Positions 25,401 through 40,400 of a stretch of 64,000 nt of DNA are shown one piece after another (positions within the stretch are counted from its first letter, which is position 1; every line of letters begins with the position of its first letter). The notes beneath the pieces are model-generated. The model saw only the letters and a list, made by a program, of their open reading frames with translations. It did not search any database and was not told the DNA's origin. The DNA is taken from contig NC_044565.1 of the NCBI RefSeq assembly GCF_007565055.1, forward strand, positions 43,321,211 through 43,385,210, read 5' to 3'. The stretch is from Rhinopithecus roxellana. Taxonomy: Eukaryota > Chordata > Mammalia > Primates > Cercopithecidae. Made by a program: the position numbers and the translations under genes.

Positions 25401-28400
25401 GTTTTTTGTATTTTTAGTAGAGACGGGGTTTCACCATGTTAGCCAGGATGGTCTCGATCTCCTGACCTCGTGATCCGCCCGTCTCGGCCTCCCAAAGTGC
25501 TGGGATTACAGGCTTGAGCCACCGCGCCCGGCCTCTATTTTCTTTCATAGTTTTAAAATATTTTTCTTGCTGGCAGCCACCAGAAACTTGAAGAGGCAAG
25601 GAATAGATTCTCTCCTAGAGCCTCCAGAGGGAGCACATCTTTGCTGACATCTTGATGAGAGAATAAGTTCCTGTTGTTTTAGCCAAATATATGTGTGTGT
25701 GTGTGTGTGTGTGTATTTTTTTCCTAAGTCCTATCTTCTGGATCCCTTTTTGTTGTTTTTATTTCTCTTTATTTCAGTCCTACAGAGTCTGCAATTCCTT
25801 ATTCCCCTCTGCTGCCAAAGGTGAAATAATTTTTTTTTTTTTATACTTTAAGTTCTAGGGTACATGTGCACAACATGCGGGTTTGTTACATATGTATACT
25901 TGTGTCGTGTCGGTGTGCTGCACCCATCAACTCGTCAGCACCCATCAACTCGTCATTTACATCAGGTATAATTCCCAATGCCATCCCTCCCCCCTCCCCC
26001 CTCCCCATGATAGGCTCTGGTGTGTGATGTTCCCCTTCCCAAGTCCAAGTGATCTCATTGTTCAGTTCCCACCTATGAGTGAGAACATGTGGTGTTTGGT
26101 TTTCTGTTCTTGCGATAGTTTGCTGAGAATGATGGTTTCCAGCTGCATCCATGTCCCTACAAAGGACGCAAACTCATCCTTTTTTATGGCTGCATAGTAT
26201 TCCATGGTGTATATGTGCCACATTTTCTTAATCCAGTCTGTCACTGATGGACATTTGGGTTGATTCCAAGTCTTTGCTATTGTGAATAGTGCCACAATAA
26301 ACATACGTGTGCATGTGTCTTTACAGCAGCATGATTTATAATCCTTTGGGTATATACCCAGTAATGGGATGGCTGGGTCCTATGGTATTTCTAGTTCTAG
26401 ATCCTTGAGGTATCACCATACTGTTTTCCACAATGGTTGAACTAGTTTACAATCCCACCAAGAGTGTAAAAGTGTTCCTATTTCTCCACATCCTCTCCAG
26501 CACCTGTTGTTTCCTGACTTTTGAATGATTGCCATTCTAACTGGTGTGAGATGGTATCTCATTGTGGTTTTGATTTGCATTTCTCTGATGGCCAGTGATG
26601 ATGAGCATTTTTTCCTGTGTCTGTTGGCTGTACGAATGTCTTCTTTTGAGAAGTGTCTATTCATATCCTTTGCCCACTTTTTGATGGGTTTGTTTGTTTT
26701 TTTCTTGTAAATTTGTTTGAGTTCTTTGTAGGTTCTGGATATTAGCCCTTTGTCAGATGAGTAGATTGCAAAACTTTTCTCCCATTCTGTAGGTTGCCTG
26801 TTCACTCTGATGGTAGTGTCTTTTGCTGTGCAGAAGCTCTTTAGTTTAATTAGATCCCATTTGTCAATTTTGGCTTTTGTTGCCGTTGCTTTTGGTGTTT
26901 TAGACATGAAGTCCTTGCCCAGGCCTATATCCTGAATCGTATTACCTAGGTTTTCTTCTAGGGTTGTTATGGTATTAGGTCTAACATTTAAGTCTCTAAT
27001 CCATCTTGAATTAATTTTCGTATAAGGAGTAAGGAAAGGATCCAGTTTCAACTTTCTACTTATGGCTAGCCAATTTTCCCGGCACCATTTATTAAATAGG
27101 GAATCCTTTCCCCATTTCTTGTTTTTGTCAGGTTTGTCAAAGATCAGATGGCTGTAGATGTGTGGTATTATTTCTGAGGCCTCTGTTCTGTTCCATTGGT
27201 CTATATCTCTGTTTTGGTACCAGTACCATGCTGTTTTGGTTACTGTAGCCTTGTAGTATAGTTTGAAGTCAGGTAGTGTGATCCCTCCAGCTTTGTTCTT
27301 TTGACTTAGGACTGTCTTGGCAATGCGGGCTCTTTTTTGGTTCCATATGAACTTCAAAACCGTTTTTTCCAATTCTGTGAAGAAAGTCATTGGTAGCTTG
27401 ATGGGGATGGCATTGGATCTGTAAATTACCTTGGGCAGTATGGCCATTTTCACAATATTGATTCTTCCTATCCATGAGCATGGTATGTTCTTCCATTTGT
27501 TTGTGTCCTCTTTGATTTCGCTGAGCAGTGGTTTGTAGTTCTCCTTGAAGAGGTCCTTTACATCCCTTGTACGTTGGATTCCTAGGTATTTTATTCTCTT
27601 TGAAGCAATTGTGAATGGAAGTTCATTCATGATTTGGCTAGAGCTCTGTCTGTCATTGGTGTATAAGAATGCTTGTGATTTTTGCACATTGATTTTGTAT
27701 CCTGAGACTTTGCTGACGTTGCTTATCAGCTTAAGGAGATTTTGGGCTGAGATGATGGGGTTTTCTAAATATACAATCATGTCATCTGCAAGCAGGGACA
27801 ATTTGACTTCCACTTTTCCTAACTGAATACCCTTGATTTCTTTCTCTTGCCTGATTGCCCTAGCCAGAACTTCCAAGACTATGTTGAATAGAAGTGGTGA
27901 GAGAGGGCATCGCTGTCTTGTGCCGGTTTTCAAAGGGAATGCTTCCAGTTTTTGCCCATTCAGTATGATATTGGCTGTGGGTTTGTCATAAATAGCTCTT
28001 ATTATTTTGAGATACATTCCATCAATACCGAATTTATTGAGAGTTTTTAGCATGAAGGGCTGTTGAATTTTGTCAAAGGCCTTTTCCCCATCTATTGAGA
28101 TAATCTTGTGGTTTTTGTCTTTGGTTCTGTTAATAATTTTTAAAAATATTTAAAAAGCTGTAATAAAATAACCTCAAAGGAAATGGGAAGAAGGATGGGG
28201 GGCGGTCAGGAATCATTAAGGAGGGTAGAGAAGAGAGCCTCTTCTCACCCCCTTTATCCCCGTACTTGGATTCCAACTTGGACAGTAGGGAGAACTACCC
28301 TGTATCTCTCTAGGTACATCCCAGTTGTAGGTGAGATCAGAGGTCAGGGTATGAAAGTACCTGTGTGTGAATGGGAAGATGGACAATGTGAGTTCTATTT

Positions 28401-31400
28401 TCATTTTTTTGTGTATGGTTTATTGTCATATGATCTTATATTTTGGCATCCCTAATACTTTTTGAAAACTAAAGGGTTTTTCTCTACTTTTCTTTATTTG
28501 CATAACTGATTCAATACAAAATTGAAATTTTCTATAACAAAAAATGTCAAAATCTTAAATCTTGTCTCTGCCCAATAAGGTAACTATTCTTTCTTTCAAA
28601 AGAAACTGGTGAAAGGAGATAAATGAGGAAACTGGGTTAATTTGCAGCCTTTCTAGTTAGTGCACCTTTTCTCATTGCCCCTGCTGGCTGTTCTTCAGCA
28701 TTTGCCCTTGGCCATTCAGACGTCAGTGCTATGTAGTGCTATGTTGACTGTTGGATATTGCACATAAAATAGTTTAGAGGCCCCAGATGATACTATTTTC
28801 TTATATACAGGGTTTAGCTTTTCTCTTCCTGGGAAGATAGAGTGGGAACAGATTGGCAAAGGGCCCAAGTGGGTTCAGGGTGGGTTGTAGTTTTCATAGA
28901 GGTCAGGCTACCTCTGATTGCTGCCCTTCCTGTCCCAAGCTATAACTCTTCAGAGCTTCTAAACAAGAACCAGGTATATTCATTGGGATTTTCCCCTTGG
29001 TAGATCCTAAACTCTAACCTTTGTGTCTCCACAAGACCTCTCAATTAGAGTCTGGGGTTCATTTTTGACAAAGCTCTATCTACATTTTGTTTGCCTTGCT
29101 TTTAGGAGCGCCTTTCAAGAGTTCCCACAGAGATCCTGGGGTATTCACTGACATTTTGTGTCACTGGTAGGCCCTGAATTCCAATTAATTTCTCCTTGTA
29201 TTATGAGATTTCTAAATAATCTTGTTTTTCATTGCCTTTCTGCTTGACTTTTTATCTTCTTATTCCCTACAGTTTAAGGATTTATCAGAAGTTTTGAGGG
29301 AATATTGGCAGAATGTTAGGCCAGGTTCTGGACCTACCTTTCCCCAGATTCTGGCCTTTCAAGTCTGTTATTTTTATCTCTCTATCCTCAAGAGATTGGC
29401 AGAAGTGCTGCTTTTTTTTTTGCCACTTAATAGCAGCTCTTTCTCTGGGCTCTTTGCCCAGATCCTTCTCTTGCCCTGTGCCAGAATTGATAAATATGTT
29501 GAGGAAGATGGCTTCAGAATGTTGGCTTACTTCACTTCTGTTCCCTCTTCTTTAGGACTTTGGCCCTTCAGGGCCTGGTCAGTTTAGCAATTCTTTGATG
29601 CTTTCAATTTTTTTCCCCCATTTTCCTTTTATCAGCCTACTTTAGTTGTTCACTGTAGTAGAAGTGTTGGTCTTTAGCAAGCTCTTCCATTTAGGCCAGA
29701 AATAGATGTTACATATAATTTTAAGAGTACTATATTATGACATTGAAGACTGGTTGATATTTATTAATGAGATCAGGCTTTATTTTTAAGACCTTAGTCT
29801 TGAGTAGGATTTGGGATGGTTGGAGGCTTTTAAATAAAATTAAGCTTAACAATGCTGAGGAGAGACAGGGAAGACAAGCAAAAAGTTGAGATGGACTAGC
29901 AGCAGTTCCCACTGAGGTTGTGATTAGTTTTGAGACATTGATGTCATGGACCTAGTCATTCCTTAGGTATAGATTGATGGAATAAAGAAATATTATTTTG
30001 ACTTATTTTCAGATGCTTAATGTTAATATTTGGTTTTTAGAGCATAGTTGGAAATGTAGAAAGGGTTTGGCAAGGACAGAGGACAGTTTTATTTCTGTTG
30101 TATTGAGATAGTGAGTTTGAGACAGTCTACCTAGTGGATCTGACATTGTTGAGAGAAGTCCAATAACAAAAATCAGTTAAAGCATTAAGGATGTGATATG
30201 AGATTTTTTAATCACTCATTTTTTTACCCAGCTAATAATATTTATGGACTTCCTATAATATAAGGCAGAAAGGATACATAAGGCAAGACTTAAGATTCCT
30301 CATGGGCCAGGTGTGGTGGCTCACGCCTGTAATCCCAGTGCTTTGGGAGGCTGAGGTGGGGCAGATCACTTGAGCTCAGGCATTTGAGACCAACCTAGGC
30401 AACATGGTGAAACCCCATGTCTACAAAATACAGAAATGAATGAATGAATGAATGAATGAATGAATGAATGAATGAGCCAGGCGTGGTGGTATGCATCTGT
30501 AGTCCTAGCTACTTGGGAGGCTGAGGTGGCGGAGCCTGGGTGGGTCGAGGCTGCAGGGAGCTGAGATCACACCACTGCACGTCAGTCTAGGTGACAGTGC
30601 GACCCTATCAACAAGAACAACAACAAAGATTCCTCATGGAACTTGTGTCTAGTGGAAGAGTCAGAATTTAGGTAGATGATCATAGTACTGAATTATGACC
30701 ACAATAAGAAGGGTAGAGTGTAATTATAGGATTCTTGAGAGTTATAAGAGAAATAGTGCAAGTATATAAAATATTTTATGGAGTGTTTTGTGAGCTAAAT
30801 AGAAAGTATTGTCTTTTGCTTTGATTATACCCATTGTTCTAATGTAGGAGAAAAAGGAATAGATTTCTAACTTTGATAATAGATGAAAACCAAAAATGAG
30901 GATATGAATGTCTCTCTACCATATGTCATTTATCACAATATTATTGCCTCCTATTTTCACTAAGATTGTTACATACAGGGACTGTCGTTTATGAAGTTTC
31001 TGTTGTGTGCCACTGACTGTGCTAGGTGCTTCATGTATTCTTATTTAATTTCTCAGGACAAATTTTAAGATAAATATTTTTATTTCCAAATTTTTCTATA
31101 AAACAAGTGTATGTAGACAGGGCTGGGTACATAACACCACTCAGGCATTCTGTGTGAATGATGCTCCCTGGAGTTGTCCCATAGGGTGGCTCCGATATGG
31201 AGCCTTTAATGTAGCCTTTAATAAATTCTCCCCAACTAGTTGGAGATAGTCACACATTGAGGGTGAAACTAATAAAAAGTATCTTACCGTGAATAAAATG
31301 GACGATTTGCAAAATTAACACACCCTTGGAGAGTTTCAAAATCTGTTACTAAGGTGGATGAATGACTTTTTTTCCCTCCCTTCCCCCCACCCCCTTTTTT

Positions 31401-34400
31401 TTTTCTTTTTTTACAGATGAGGTTTTACTGTATTGCCCAGGCTAGTCTCACACTCCTGGGCTCAAATGATTCTCCTGTCTCAGCCTCCCAAAATGCTGGG
31501 ATTAACAGATGTGAGCTGCTATGCCTGGCCTAGGATGGATAAATTACTTTTGATTTAGCTGCTGTTACTTAATCATTTGTTTTATACTGTTTAAAAATAA
31601 AGAATGTGTTAGCATAAGAGAAGTGGTGTGTATGGATTGTGAGAAGCCAAAGAAGATAATTCTGTTAGTGTTAATCCTTTACTGTCTGGTAGAGTGACAA
31701 AACCTATCAACTTTATTTTTATGACTTAATTCTTAAATTAGGTCTGGTACACAGATACACTGATACAATTGGGTTTCAGAACCTGCTTGTCTAAAGCTGA
31801 GACCTGAACTGTGCTGTCCACATACTAGAATTGCTACTGTTTAAGGCCCTGCCTGAGGAGCTGGCTAAATTCTTAATTTAAAATATCTTTTGAAATGACA
31901 CACATTGACAGATTGATTTAAATGTATTTTCAGAATCTTAATGATTTCTAGACTCTGTCAATAAGTCTATATTTTCCTTACATTCTAAGTAATAATCTTG
32001 TAGATTTGTCAGTATAATCATACAATCTGATAAAGAAAAATCCTTGTTAGGTAATGCTGGCCTTGCTGTGTTTTTTAGTTACATGTTTGACATTTCTAAT
32101 CAACTCTATAAGATTAGATGTTATAAAAATTCTAAGTTGGAAAAGAAAAAGAAATATTTAAAATAAGATCAAAGCTTCCCTTTCTTTCCTTAGAAAGAAA
32201 TATGGAAATAATATTGAGAATGAGTGGCTGACCTTAAGTTTGATTGCTATTGTTATAATTTCTGTTCTTGTTTCAAGTTCTATAAAAACACAGTCAAAAT
32301 AGCAACTTCCCCAAAGGTTAAGATGAAGATGGTATGACAGGTCTGGGTTATTTTGGGCATAACACTGACTCACAAAGGTAAGTGATACAAAATGATGTCT
32401 TGGTGGGTTTCTGTTAACTTCTGACCATGTTGTTTTACAGAATGGCCTATTAAAAAAATAAGAATTAAACTGTCCTTTGTATTTAACAAGATTTTCTGTT
32501 TGGTATTAAGAGTATCCTAGAGTTGAAAGTACCAAATACTTTTGCTTTAAGTAGCTTACCATGCCTCCCATTTTGCCTAGGACAGCCCTAATTTATTCTT
32601 TTTATCTTGGCCCCTGTCAGTCTCAAAAATGTCCCAGTTTGAGAGAAATGCATATCACTTTATGATATGGTTTGGTTCTGTGTTCGCCGTGTCCCCACCC
32701 AAATCTCATCTTGCATTGTACTCCCACAATTCCCATGTGTTGCAGGAGGGACCCAGCAGAAGATAATTTAATCATGGGGGCAATTTCCCCCATACTGTTC
32801 TCATGATAATAAATAAGTCTCAGGAGATCTGATGGTTTTATCAGGGGTTTCTGCTTTTGCATTTTCCTCATTCTCTCTTTGCCTGCTGCCATCCATGTAA
32901 GACAGGACTTGCTCCTCCTTGCCTTTCACCATGATTGTGAGGCTTCCCCAGCCATGTGGAACTGTTAAGTCCAATTAAACCTCTTTCTTTTGTAAATTGC
33001 CCAGTCTTGGGTACATCTTTGTCAGCAGCATGAAAACAGACTAATACAGTAAATCAGTACCAGTAGAGTGAGGCACTGCTGAGAAAGTACCTGAAAATGT
33101 GGAAGCGACTTTGGAACTGGGTAGCAGGCAGAGGTTGGAACAGTTTGGAAGGCTCAGAAGATAGGAAAATGTGGGAGAGTTTGAAACTTGCTAGAGACTT
33201 GTTGAATGACTTTGCCAAAAGTGCTGATAGTGATATGGACAGTAAGGTCCAGACTAAGGTGGTCTCAGATGGAGATGAGGAACTTACTGGGAACTGGAGC
33301 AAAGGTTACTCTTGTTATGTTTTAGCAAAGAGACTGGTGGCATTTTGCCCCTGCCCTAGGGATTTGTGGAACTTTGAACTTGAGAGAGATGATTTAGGGT
33401 ATCTGGTGGAAGAAATTTCTAAGCAGTAAAACTTTCAAGAGGTGACTTGGGTGCTGTTAAAAGCATTTAGTTTTAAAAGGGAAACAGAGCATAAAAGTTT
33501 GAAAAATTTGCAGCCTGACAATGTGCTAGAAAAGAAAATCCTGTTTTCTGAGCAGAAATTCAAGCCAGTTGCAGAAATTTGCATAAGTAACAAGGAGCCA
33601 AGTGTTAATCCCCAAGACAATGGGGAAAATGTCTCCAGGGCATGCCAAAGGTCTTCACGGCAGCCTCCCCCCCCCACCCCCACATCACAGGCCCCGAGGC
33701 CTAGGAGGGAAAAGTGGGCCCAGGGTGTCAGAGCTGAGTGTAGCCTAGGGACTTGGTGCCCTGCATTCCAGCTGCTCTAGCTGTGGCTGAAAGAGGCCAA
33801 TGTAGAGCTTGGGCCACGGCTGCAGATGGTGCAAACCCCAAGCCTTAGCAGCTTCCACGTGGTGTTGAGCCTGTGGTTGCACAGAAGTCCAGAATTGAGG
33901 TTTGGAAACCTCTGCCTAGGTTTCAGAAGCTGTATGGAAATGCCTGGATGCCAGGCAGAAGTTTGCTGCAGGGGTGGGGCCCTCATGGAGAACCTCTGTT
34001 AGGACGATGTGGAAGGGAAATGTGGCATTGGAACCCCCACACAGAGTCCCTACTGAGGCACTGCCTAGTGGAGCTGTGAGAAGAGGGCCACCATCTTCCA
34101 GACCCCAGAATGGTTTATCCGCTGACAGCTTGCACACTGTGCCTGGAAAAACTGCAGGCACTCAATGCCAGCCCATGAACTCAGCCAGGGCAGGGGTGCC
34201 ATACCCTGCAAAATCACAGGGGTGGAGCTGCCCAAGGCTATGGGAACTCAACTCGTGCATCAGTATGACCTGGATGTGAGACATGGAGTCAAAGGAGATC
34301 ATTTTGGAGCTTTAAGATTTGACTGCCCTGCTGGATTTTGGACTTGCATGGGGCCTGTAGCTCCTTTGTTTTGGCCAATTCCTCCCATTTGGAATGGCTG

Positions 34401-37400
34401 TATTTATCCAATGCCTATATCCCTGTTGTATCTAGGAAGTAACTAACTTGCTTTTGATTTTATAGACTCATTGGTGGAAGAGACTTACCTTGTCTTAGAT
34501 AAGACTTTGGACTGTGGACTTTTGAGTTAATGATGAAATGAGTTAAGACTTTGGGGGGCTGTTTGGAAGGCATGATTGGTTTTGAAATGTGAGGACATTT
34601 GGGGAGGAGTCAGGGGTGGAATGATATGGTTTGGCTCTGTGTCCCCACCCAAGTCTTATCTTGAATTGTACTCCCACAGTTCTCATGTATTGTGGGAGGA
34701 ACCCAGTGGGTGATAATTTAATCATGAGGGGTTCCCCCATACTGTTCTCTTGGTAATGAGTAAGTGTCACAAGATGTGATGGTTTTATTAGGGGTTTCTG
34801 CTTTTGCGTCTTCTTCATTCTGTCTTTGCTGCCATCCATGTAAGATGGGACTTGTTCCTCCTTGCATTACACCATGATTGTGAGCGTTCCCCAGCCACAT
34901 GGAACTGTGAGTCCAATTAAGCCTCTTTCTTTTGTAAATTGCCAAGTCTTGGGTACGTCTTAGCAGCATGAAAACAGACTAATACACTTTGTAAGATACA
35001 TTTATTTTAATAATCATATGTCCCTAGATAATTCAGAAGTTAAATGGTTCTAGTAGAAATGTGCTGATACTTTTGTCCTTTTTAGACAACATATATTATT
35101 TATCATTTAGAGTGAGTACCATTCAACTAGTTGTACTTTTCAAGTTTGTCTTGGGAAAGAGCTGAGTTTAATTAAATCTGATGTGCAAACTGGGAGATTG
35201 TCACCATATATAGTTAGGTTTTTGATTAAGCCCACTATCTTAGAAGCTGATTAATGGTGATATTTTGTATAATTGTTAATGCACTTTGAAGATTTATAAC
35301 ATATTGGGGAAATGGAGATTTCTTGTTCATACTAAATTCATTCCAATAATTATACCAGAGCTTTAATTCTGGCTTATCTGCTGTGTGATCTTGGGCAAAC
35401 TTAATCTCTTTAAGTCACATTTTTTCATTTTTTAAAGGAAGCTAATAATACCTAATAATAAAGATTTCAAAGTGGCATGTTATGTGACTCATACAGTTCC
35501 TAGTGTAAAGTAGGTGTATCAGGTTGTTGAGATACTAGTTCAACTAACAGTGTCAGACTGTGTCTGAGTTTTATAGTACTTAATTAGTGTTATGACTTAA
35601 TTACAAATTACAACCAATAATGATAATTTTGGTTGTGTAAAACATAAGAGCATAGACATTAAACTGAAAACCTTTATAAATAGGATGATTTTTCTTCATA
35701 CATAAATCCGTGTCATTGAATAACTGCAAATTATCTAGTAGTAAAAAGAAATCATGTTTTTATAGGTTGGTAATATGTTTACAGTATTTAATTAAAACAG
35801 TTTGCATTCAGCTATTATTTAAAACTTACACATGATTCAATAAACGTGAACCAGTCTGACAACATCTTCTGCATTTTCATGTATACATAGAACATGGTAT
35901 ACTGACACATACATAGAAATATAAAACTTTCATATTATTAAAAAGTTTATTATGTGCTTGGCAAGCTAAAACTTACATGAAAAGGAGCAATGTGAGTTTG
36001 GAGAAATTTGAAGTATTTTGGGCTACAAATAATTTAGGAGTATTAGAGAAAATGAATGTTGGGATAAGCTTTGAAGGCATATACAGAGCCTTCGAAGGGA
36101 AGGAATGGTGAAGGCAAGGTTGTAGCAATAGAAATGTGCAATTTATTTTTTGACTTTGGAGTACATCAGTTGCTCACGTAAGGGGATTAACATATTAGGG
36201 CTAATCTGAGGGGTCTTGACTGCTAGGCTAATGGTTCTCTATGTGCAGGTGGTAGGGACTCATGGAATATTTTTGAGCAAGGGATTGATATGATTAAACA
36301 GGTATTTAGGAAGATTAATCTAGACACGGAAGGCAGAATGGATTGATGTACAGAGAGGAAGTAAAGGCACCCATTAGGAAGATTGTTTCTAGTAATCTAG
36401 ATATGAAGTAGTTAATGCTTAAACTTGAGAGTGGCAATAAAAATGGAAACTTGGATGCTTTATTAAAACACGAAGGTCTTCGGTCTGTCTTTTGAAGCAG
36501 TCTGCCTGTTGATGTTAATACTACTTAAATGCATCTAGTTGGCTAAAGAAAATAAAAGCTAAATAACTTAAACTCTTGGTCAATATAAGTGTAGTATTTT
36601 AAGAGCTATAAAACACATTTCTTCTGCTTTGTTATACTTGATAACATTCTGCTATTAACAGGGACAACAACAAAACATCCCTGAAGCTTTATTATTAACA
36701 AATATTTTAAATGTTTCAAAAGCTATTTTATAAAGAAGTATAGCAAATGATAAATACAAAGTGGAGTGCCAAAAGTAAAATATTTTATTTCTTTAGATTT
36801 TATACTTCAGTTTTATGTTTTCTTTGTCAATTTTAGAATATGCTTAACTTAGTGATAATATCTAAACTCCTTTTAAATACAAATCTTAATTCTTATTTTG
36901 TGGGCTTTTTGCTAGCATTTTATTTAAAAGTTTGAGCTTTCCACTGGATAGTTTCCTAGATCATTATTTGAATGATTTATATTTTATTTAAATGAATAAA
37001 AGTTATTTATTCCCTGTTGTCTAAAGTGAGATGTCCAACTTAAAATAGACTTAAAAAACATTTAGTGACTTGGTCTCTCTCTTTTACCAAGGTCAGAGTG
37101 CAGTGATGCCATCCTAGCTCAGTGCAGCCTCAAACTTTTGGGATCAAGCAATCCTTCTGCCTCAGCCTCCTGAATAGCTGGAACTACAGGTGCATGCCAC
37201 CATGACGAGTTAGTTTAAAAAAATTTTTTTGTAAAGATGAGGTCTTGCTGTGTCGCCCAGGCTGGTCTTGAACTCTTGGGCTCGAGTGATCCCTCAGCTT
37301 CCCAGAGTGCTGGGATTATAGGCATGAGTCACTGTGCCTGACATGAAATAGATTTTCTTAGACAAACTGATTTGATATCACTTGTAAGAGTTTATCACTT

Positions 37401-40400
37401 TTTTTTCCTTTAAGATCTCGTCCATACACCAAACACCAAGATACTTTTTTCTGTCATAAATTGATATAAATAGTCTCTATTAGTTATATCATATGCTAGG
37501 CTGCTATTAACAAAGAGAAATGTAAATCCTCAGTAGTTGAAACAAGGTAGAATTTTATTCATCTCTCATGTAACAATTCAGAGGTAGGCAGATGGTCAAG
37601 AGTGGGTTGGTGCCTTTGTTCCACAAGGACATTCAAGAATCCAGGTTTTCTTTTGTTTCTCAACCATCCGTTGTGACTGCATTGTTCAGTAGCCACGTGC
37701 ATCATTGACATTTACATTTAAATTAACTTAAATAAAAAAACCCAGTAGCCACATTTTAAGTCTGTTATAGACACGTGACTGGTGGCTACCATTTTAAACA
37801 GTGCAGATATCTCATACCTCCATCATCACAGAGTGTTTTGTTGGTTAGTGCTTTATAGAGTGTTGTTCCTGTCCTCATGATCTTTGCTAGCTGCTATTGG
37901 CCTGTCCAAATTCTAGTCTACAGGAAAGGAGAATAAGAGGAGGGAAGAGAGGATAGCATAGTTCTGTTATAAATGATCCTCCAGAAGCACACATCACTTG
38001 TGCTTGTAGTCCACTGGCCAAAATGTAGTTATATGCCAACACCTCCCTGCAAGGGCAGCTAGGACAAGTCACTAGCTGGGTGAAGTGGATCCTGCTAAAA
38101 CTTGGTTTTGTTGGGAGTTAGTTGGGGGCAGGGATTCTGTTACCAAACTGGAGAAGTTGAGTTAAATACTAGAGGGCAGTTGACAATCAAGGTCACATAT
38201 ACTCAAATCTATTAATAATCACAGCAAGGTTTCTTTCCATCCCCCAAACAAAGTGACCAAGAAGCACGCTGGGTAAAATGTACCTTAATTTTAAATGGCC
38301 ATGCTGATATTAACCTGGAATTATAAATGTTTTTTACTGCTTTATTTAAATTACATCTTAAAGTTTAACAAAATCTACCTCATGGCCAATTTGGCTTACA
38401 GGCCATATTTTTGAGTGTGGCACTTTTTCTGTAATGTATTACCTCTCTGACTTACATTGTGGGATGATGATAATTTTATGTTATGTGATTACAAAGAAGT
38501 AAAGAGCTTTTATTTCTGTGTTATTTTATAGATGTTAAAAAATGATTTTAAACATTGTGAAGGTGAGCAACAATGTGAAGTACAGAAAGTAGTAGGTGGT
38601 GGTTTAGTTTTTTCTTCCACCCATCTTAAACGTGCACGCCTTCTCTCTCCCTCTGTATATATTCATCATGGTTATGAACTGTTTAAGGCTTGTAATGAAA
38701 AGCAGTCTCCCATTTCATTTTCTATCCCCAGTCTTATTCTTTGAGACAAATACTTTGAAATATTCATGTTTACAACTTCCATGTTTCAAAATAATCTGCC
38801 TACATGCAATATTTCTTTATTTTTTAGGAATTATGAACGGATTACTATAATGAAAAAGAATTTAGCTAATGTATTATTTCTCTTTTCTTTTATTTTTATT
38901 TTTCCATAGCTTTACTGTTTCTTAAACCTCTTTTACATCCATTCAATTAAAGATGGTGTCTCTTGACTTTCAAATTAGTAATTACAGATTTTATTGTTTC
39001 TAATTTTCCATTCTGGTATCTTTCCCATTTCTATTTCCCAATTTTTGTCAGTTCTTCATTTTAAATTGCAGTAGTCAAATATATTTACATTAGTCTCTAT
39101 AACTATAATTAAGTCTTTTAGCTTTGTGTATTCCTGGATTCTAAAAATCGTAACTAGTAACAGTTTAATTTTTTACTACTACATAAATATTTTTAACTGA
39201 AAAGTTAGTGGCAGAGTAATTACAATTTTTTAACGCAGTTTTATTGTTGATAATTTGGTTTAAAATTTCTTCTTCCCCCTTTTATCATGCACTTAAAAAT
39301 TCCTGTAATTTCTGCCAGTATGTCAGTCATACTGTCTATCCTGAACACTGCATTTTTGCAAGCTGTTTCTGCCTGGAGTCCTTGTTCTCTCCCTTCTTTT
39401 CTGTTTTGTCAGCCAGTGCTCTTTTAACTACTCTACATTTTCCTAAAAGTTGTTGAAAATTTGCTTTAATTAATACTGTTTCTTCTTCTTCTTTTTTTTT
39501 TTTTGTAACTGTAGGTTTATACCTTTGAAACATTAATTTTTTTAAATGATTATTTTTTAGGAAGTAGAGAATATAAATGCAAGTGCTTAACATCTTGAAT
39601 CTGAAGTGTGGAAGTTTTAAGAGTCTGGTATTGATATATCTGAACTTTAGAGACATATGGTAAAACATGTGATAAAGACTCATGCTAATTTTTTTTGGAG
39701 GTGAAGCGTTTACAGATACAGCTGAAAGAAAATATACTCATTGTTATTTTTATGTGTATAAAACACTTTCTAGAATAGCTTTGTTTTCTAAGACCCTAGA
39801 GTTTTTACAGATTGGGATAAAATTTCCATTCTGTTATTGAAGATAGATATCTTCAGAGTTAGATATATTTTCATTACAGTGTTTCACAACTTCATTGTAC
39901 ATTTCTTGAAATTAGCCCATTTTATCATCATATAGTACCTGGTCAGTATCTAAATGGCATATAGTGATATTAAAAAATATATTTCCTAAGATAGGAGGCT
40001 TATATTCTGAACGCCTATGGGTCTTAGTGTCAGCCTGGGTGGTAAGTTTTGCAATGCTCTTAGACTGCTTTTTATCTTTTTTTTTTTTTTTTTTGAGATA
40101 GAGCTTCACTCTTGTTGCCCAGGCTGGAGTACAATGGCGCGATCTGGACTCACCACAACCTCCGTCTCCTGGGTTCAAGCGATTCTCTTTCCTCAGCCTC
40201 CCTAGTAGCTAGGATTATAGGTCTGTGCCACCACGGCTGGCTAGTTTTGTATTTTTAGTAGAGACGGGGTTTCTCTTTGTTGGTCAGGCTGGTCTCGATC
40301 TCCCGATCTCAGGTGATCTGCCTGCCTCGGCCTCCCAAAGTGCTGGGATTATAGGCATGAGCCACTGTGCCCGGTCGACTACTTTTTATCTCTACAAGAA

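Larger units (their letters stand above)
32663..34986 (+). mobile_element. Complete MaLR (THE1/MST-type) endogenous retroelement
   Basis: Two direct LTRs enclose a 1.57-kb internal region. The flanks are CTTTA (32658-32662) and CTTTG (34987-34991), a 5-bp duplication with one mismatch. Both LTRs start TGATATGGTTTGG and end ACTAATACA. The internal part begins near AAATCAGTACCAGTAGAGTG. Its broken frames (110 and 112 codons at 33097-33429 and 33442-33780) are remnants without a polymerase. Such elements are non-autonomous relatives of ERVL and this one is inert. Confidence 0.93.

Noticed and set aside
26413..28053. 546-codon open frame as a host gene
   Set aside because: It is L1 ORF2 (reverse transcriptase and C-terminal region) in a 5'-truncated element, not a host gene.
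33097..34446. Several 90-112 codon frames between the MaLR LTRs
   Set aside because: They are broken pieces of the MaLR internal region; no intact protein and no host gene.
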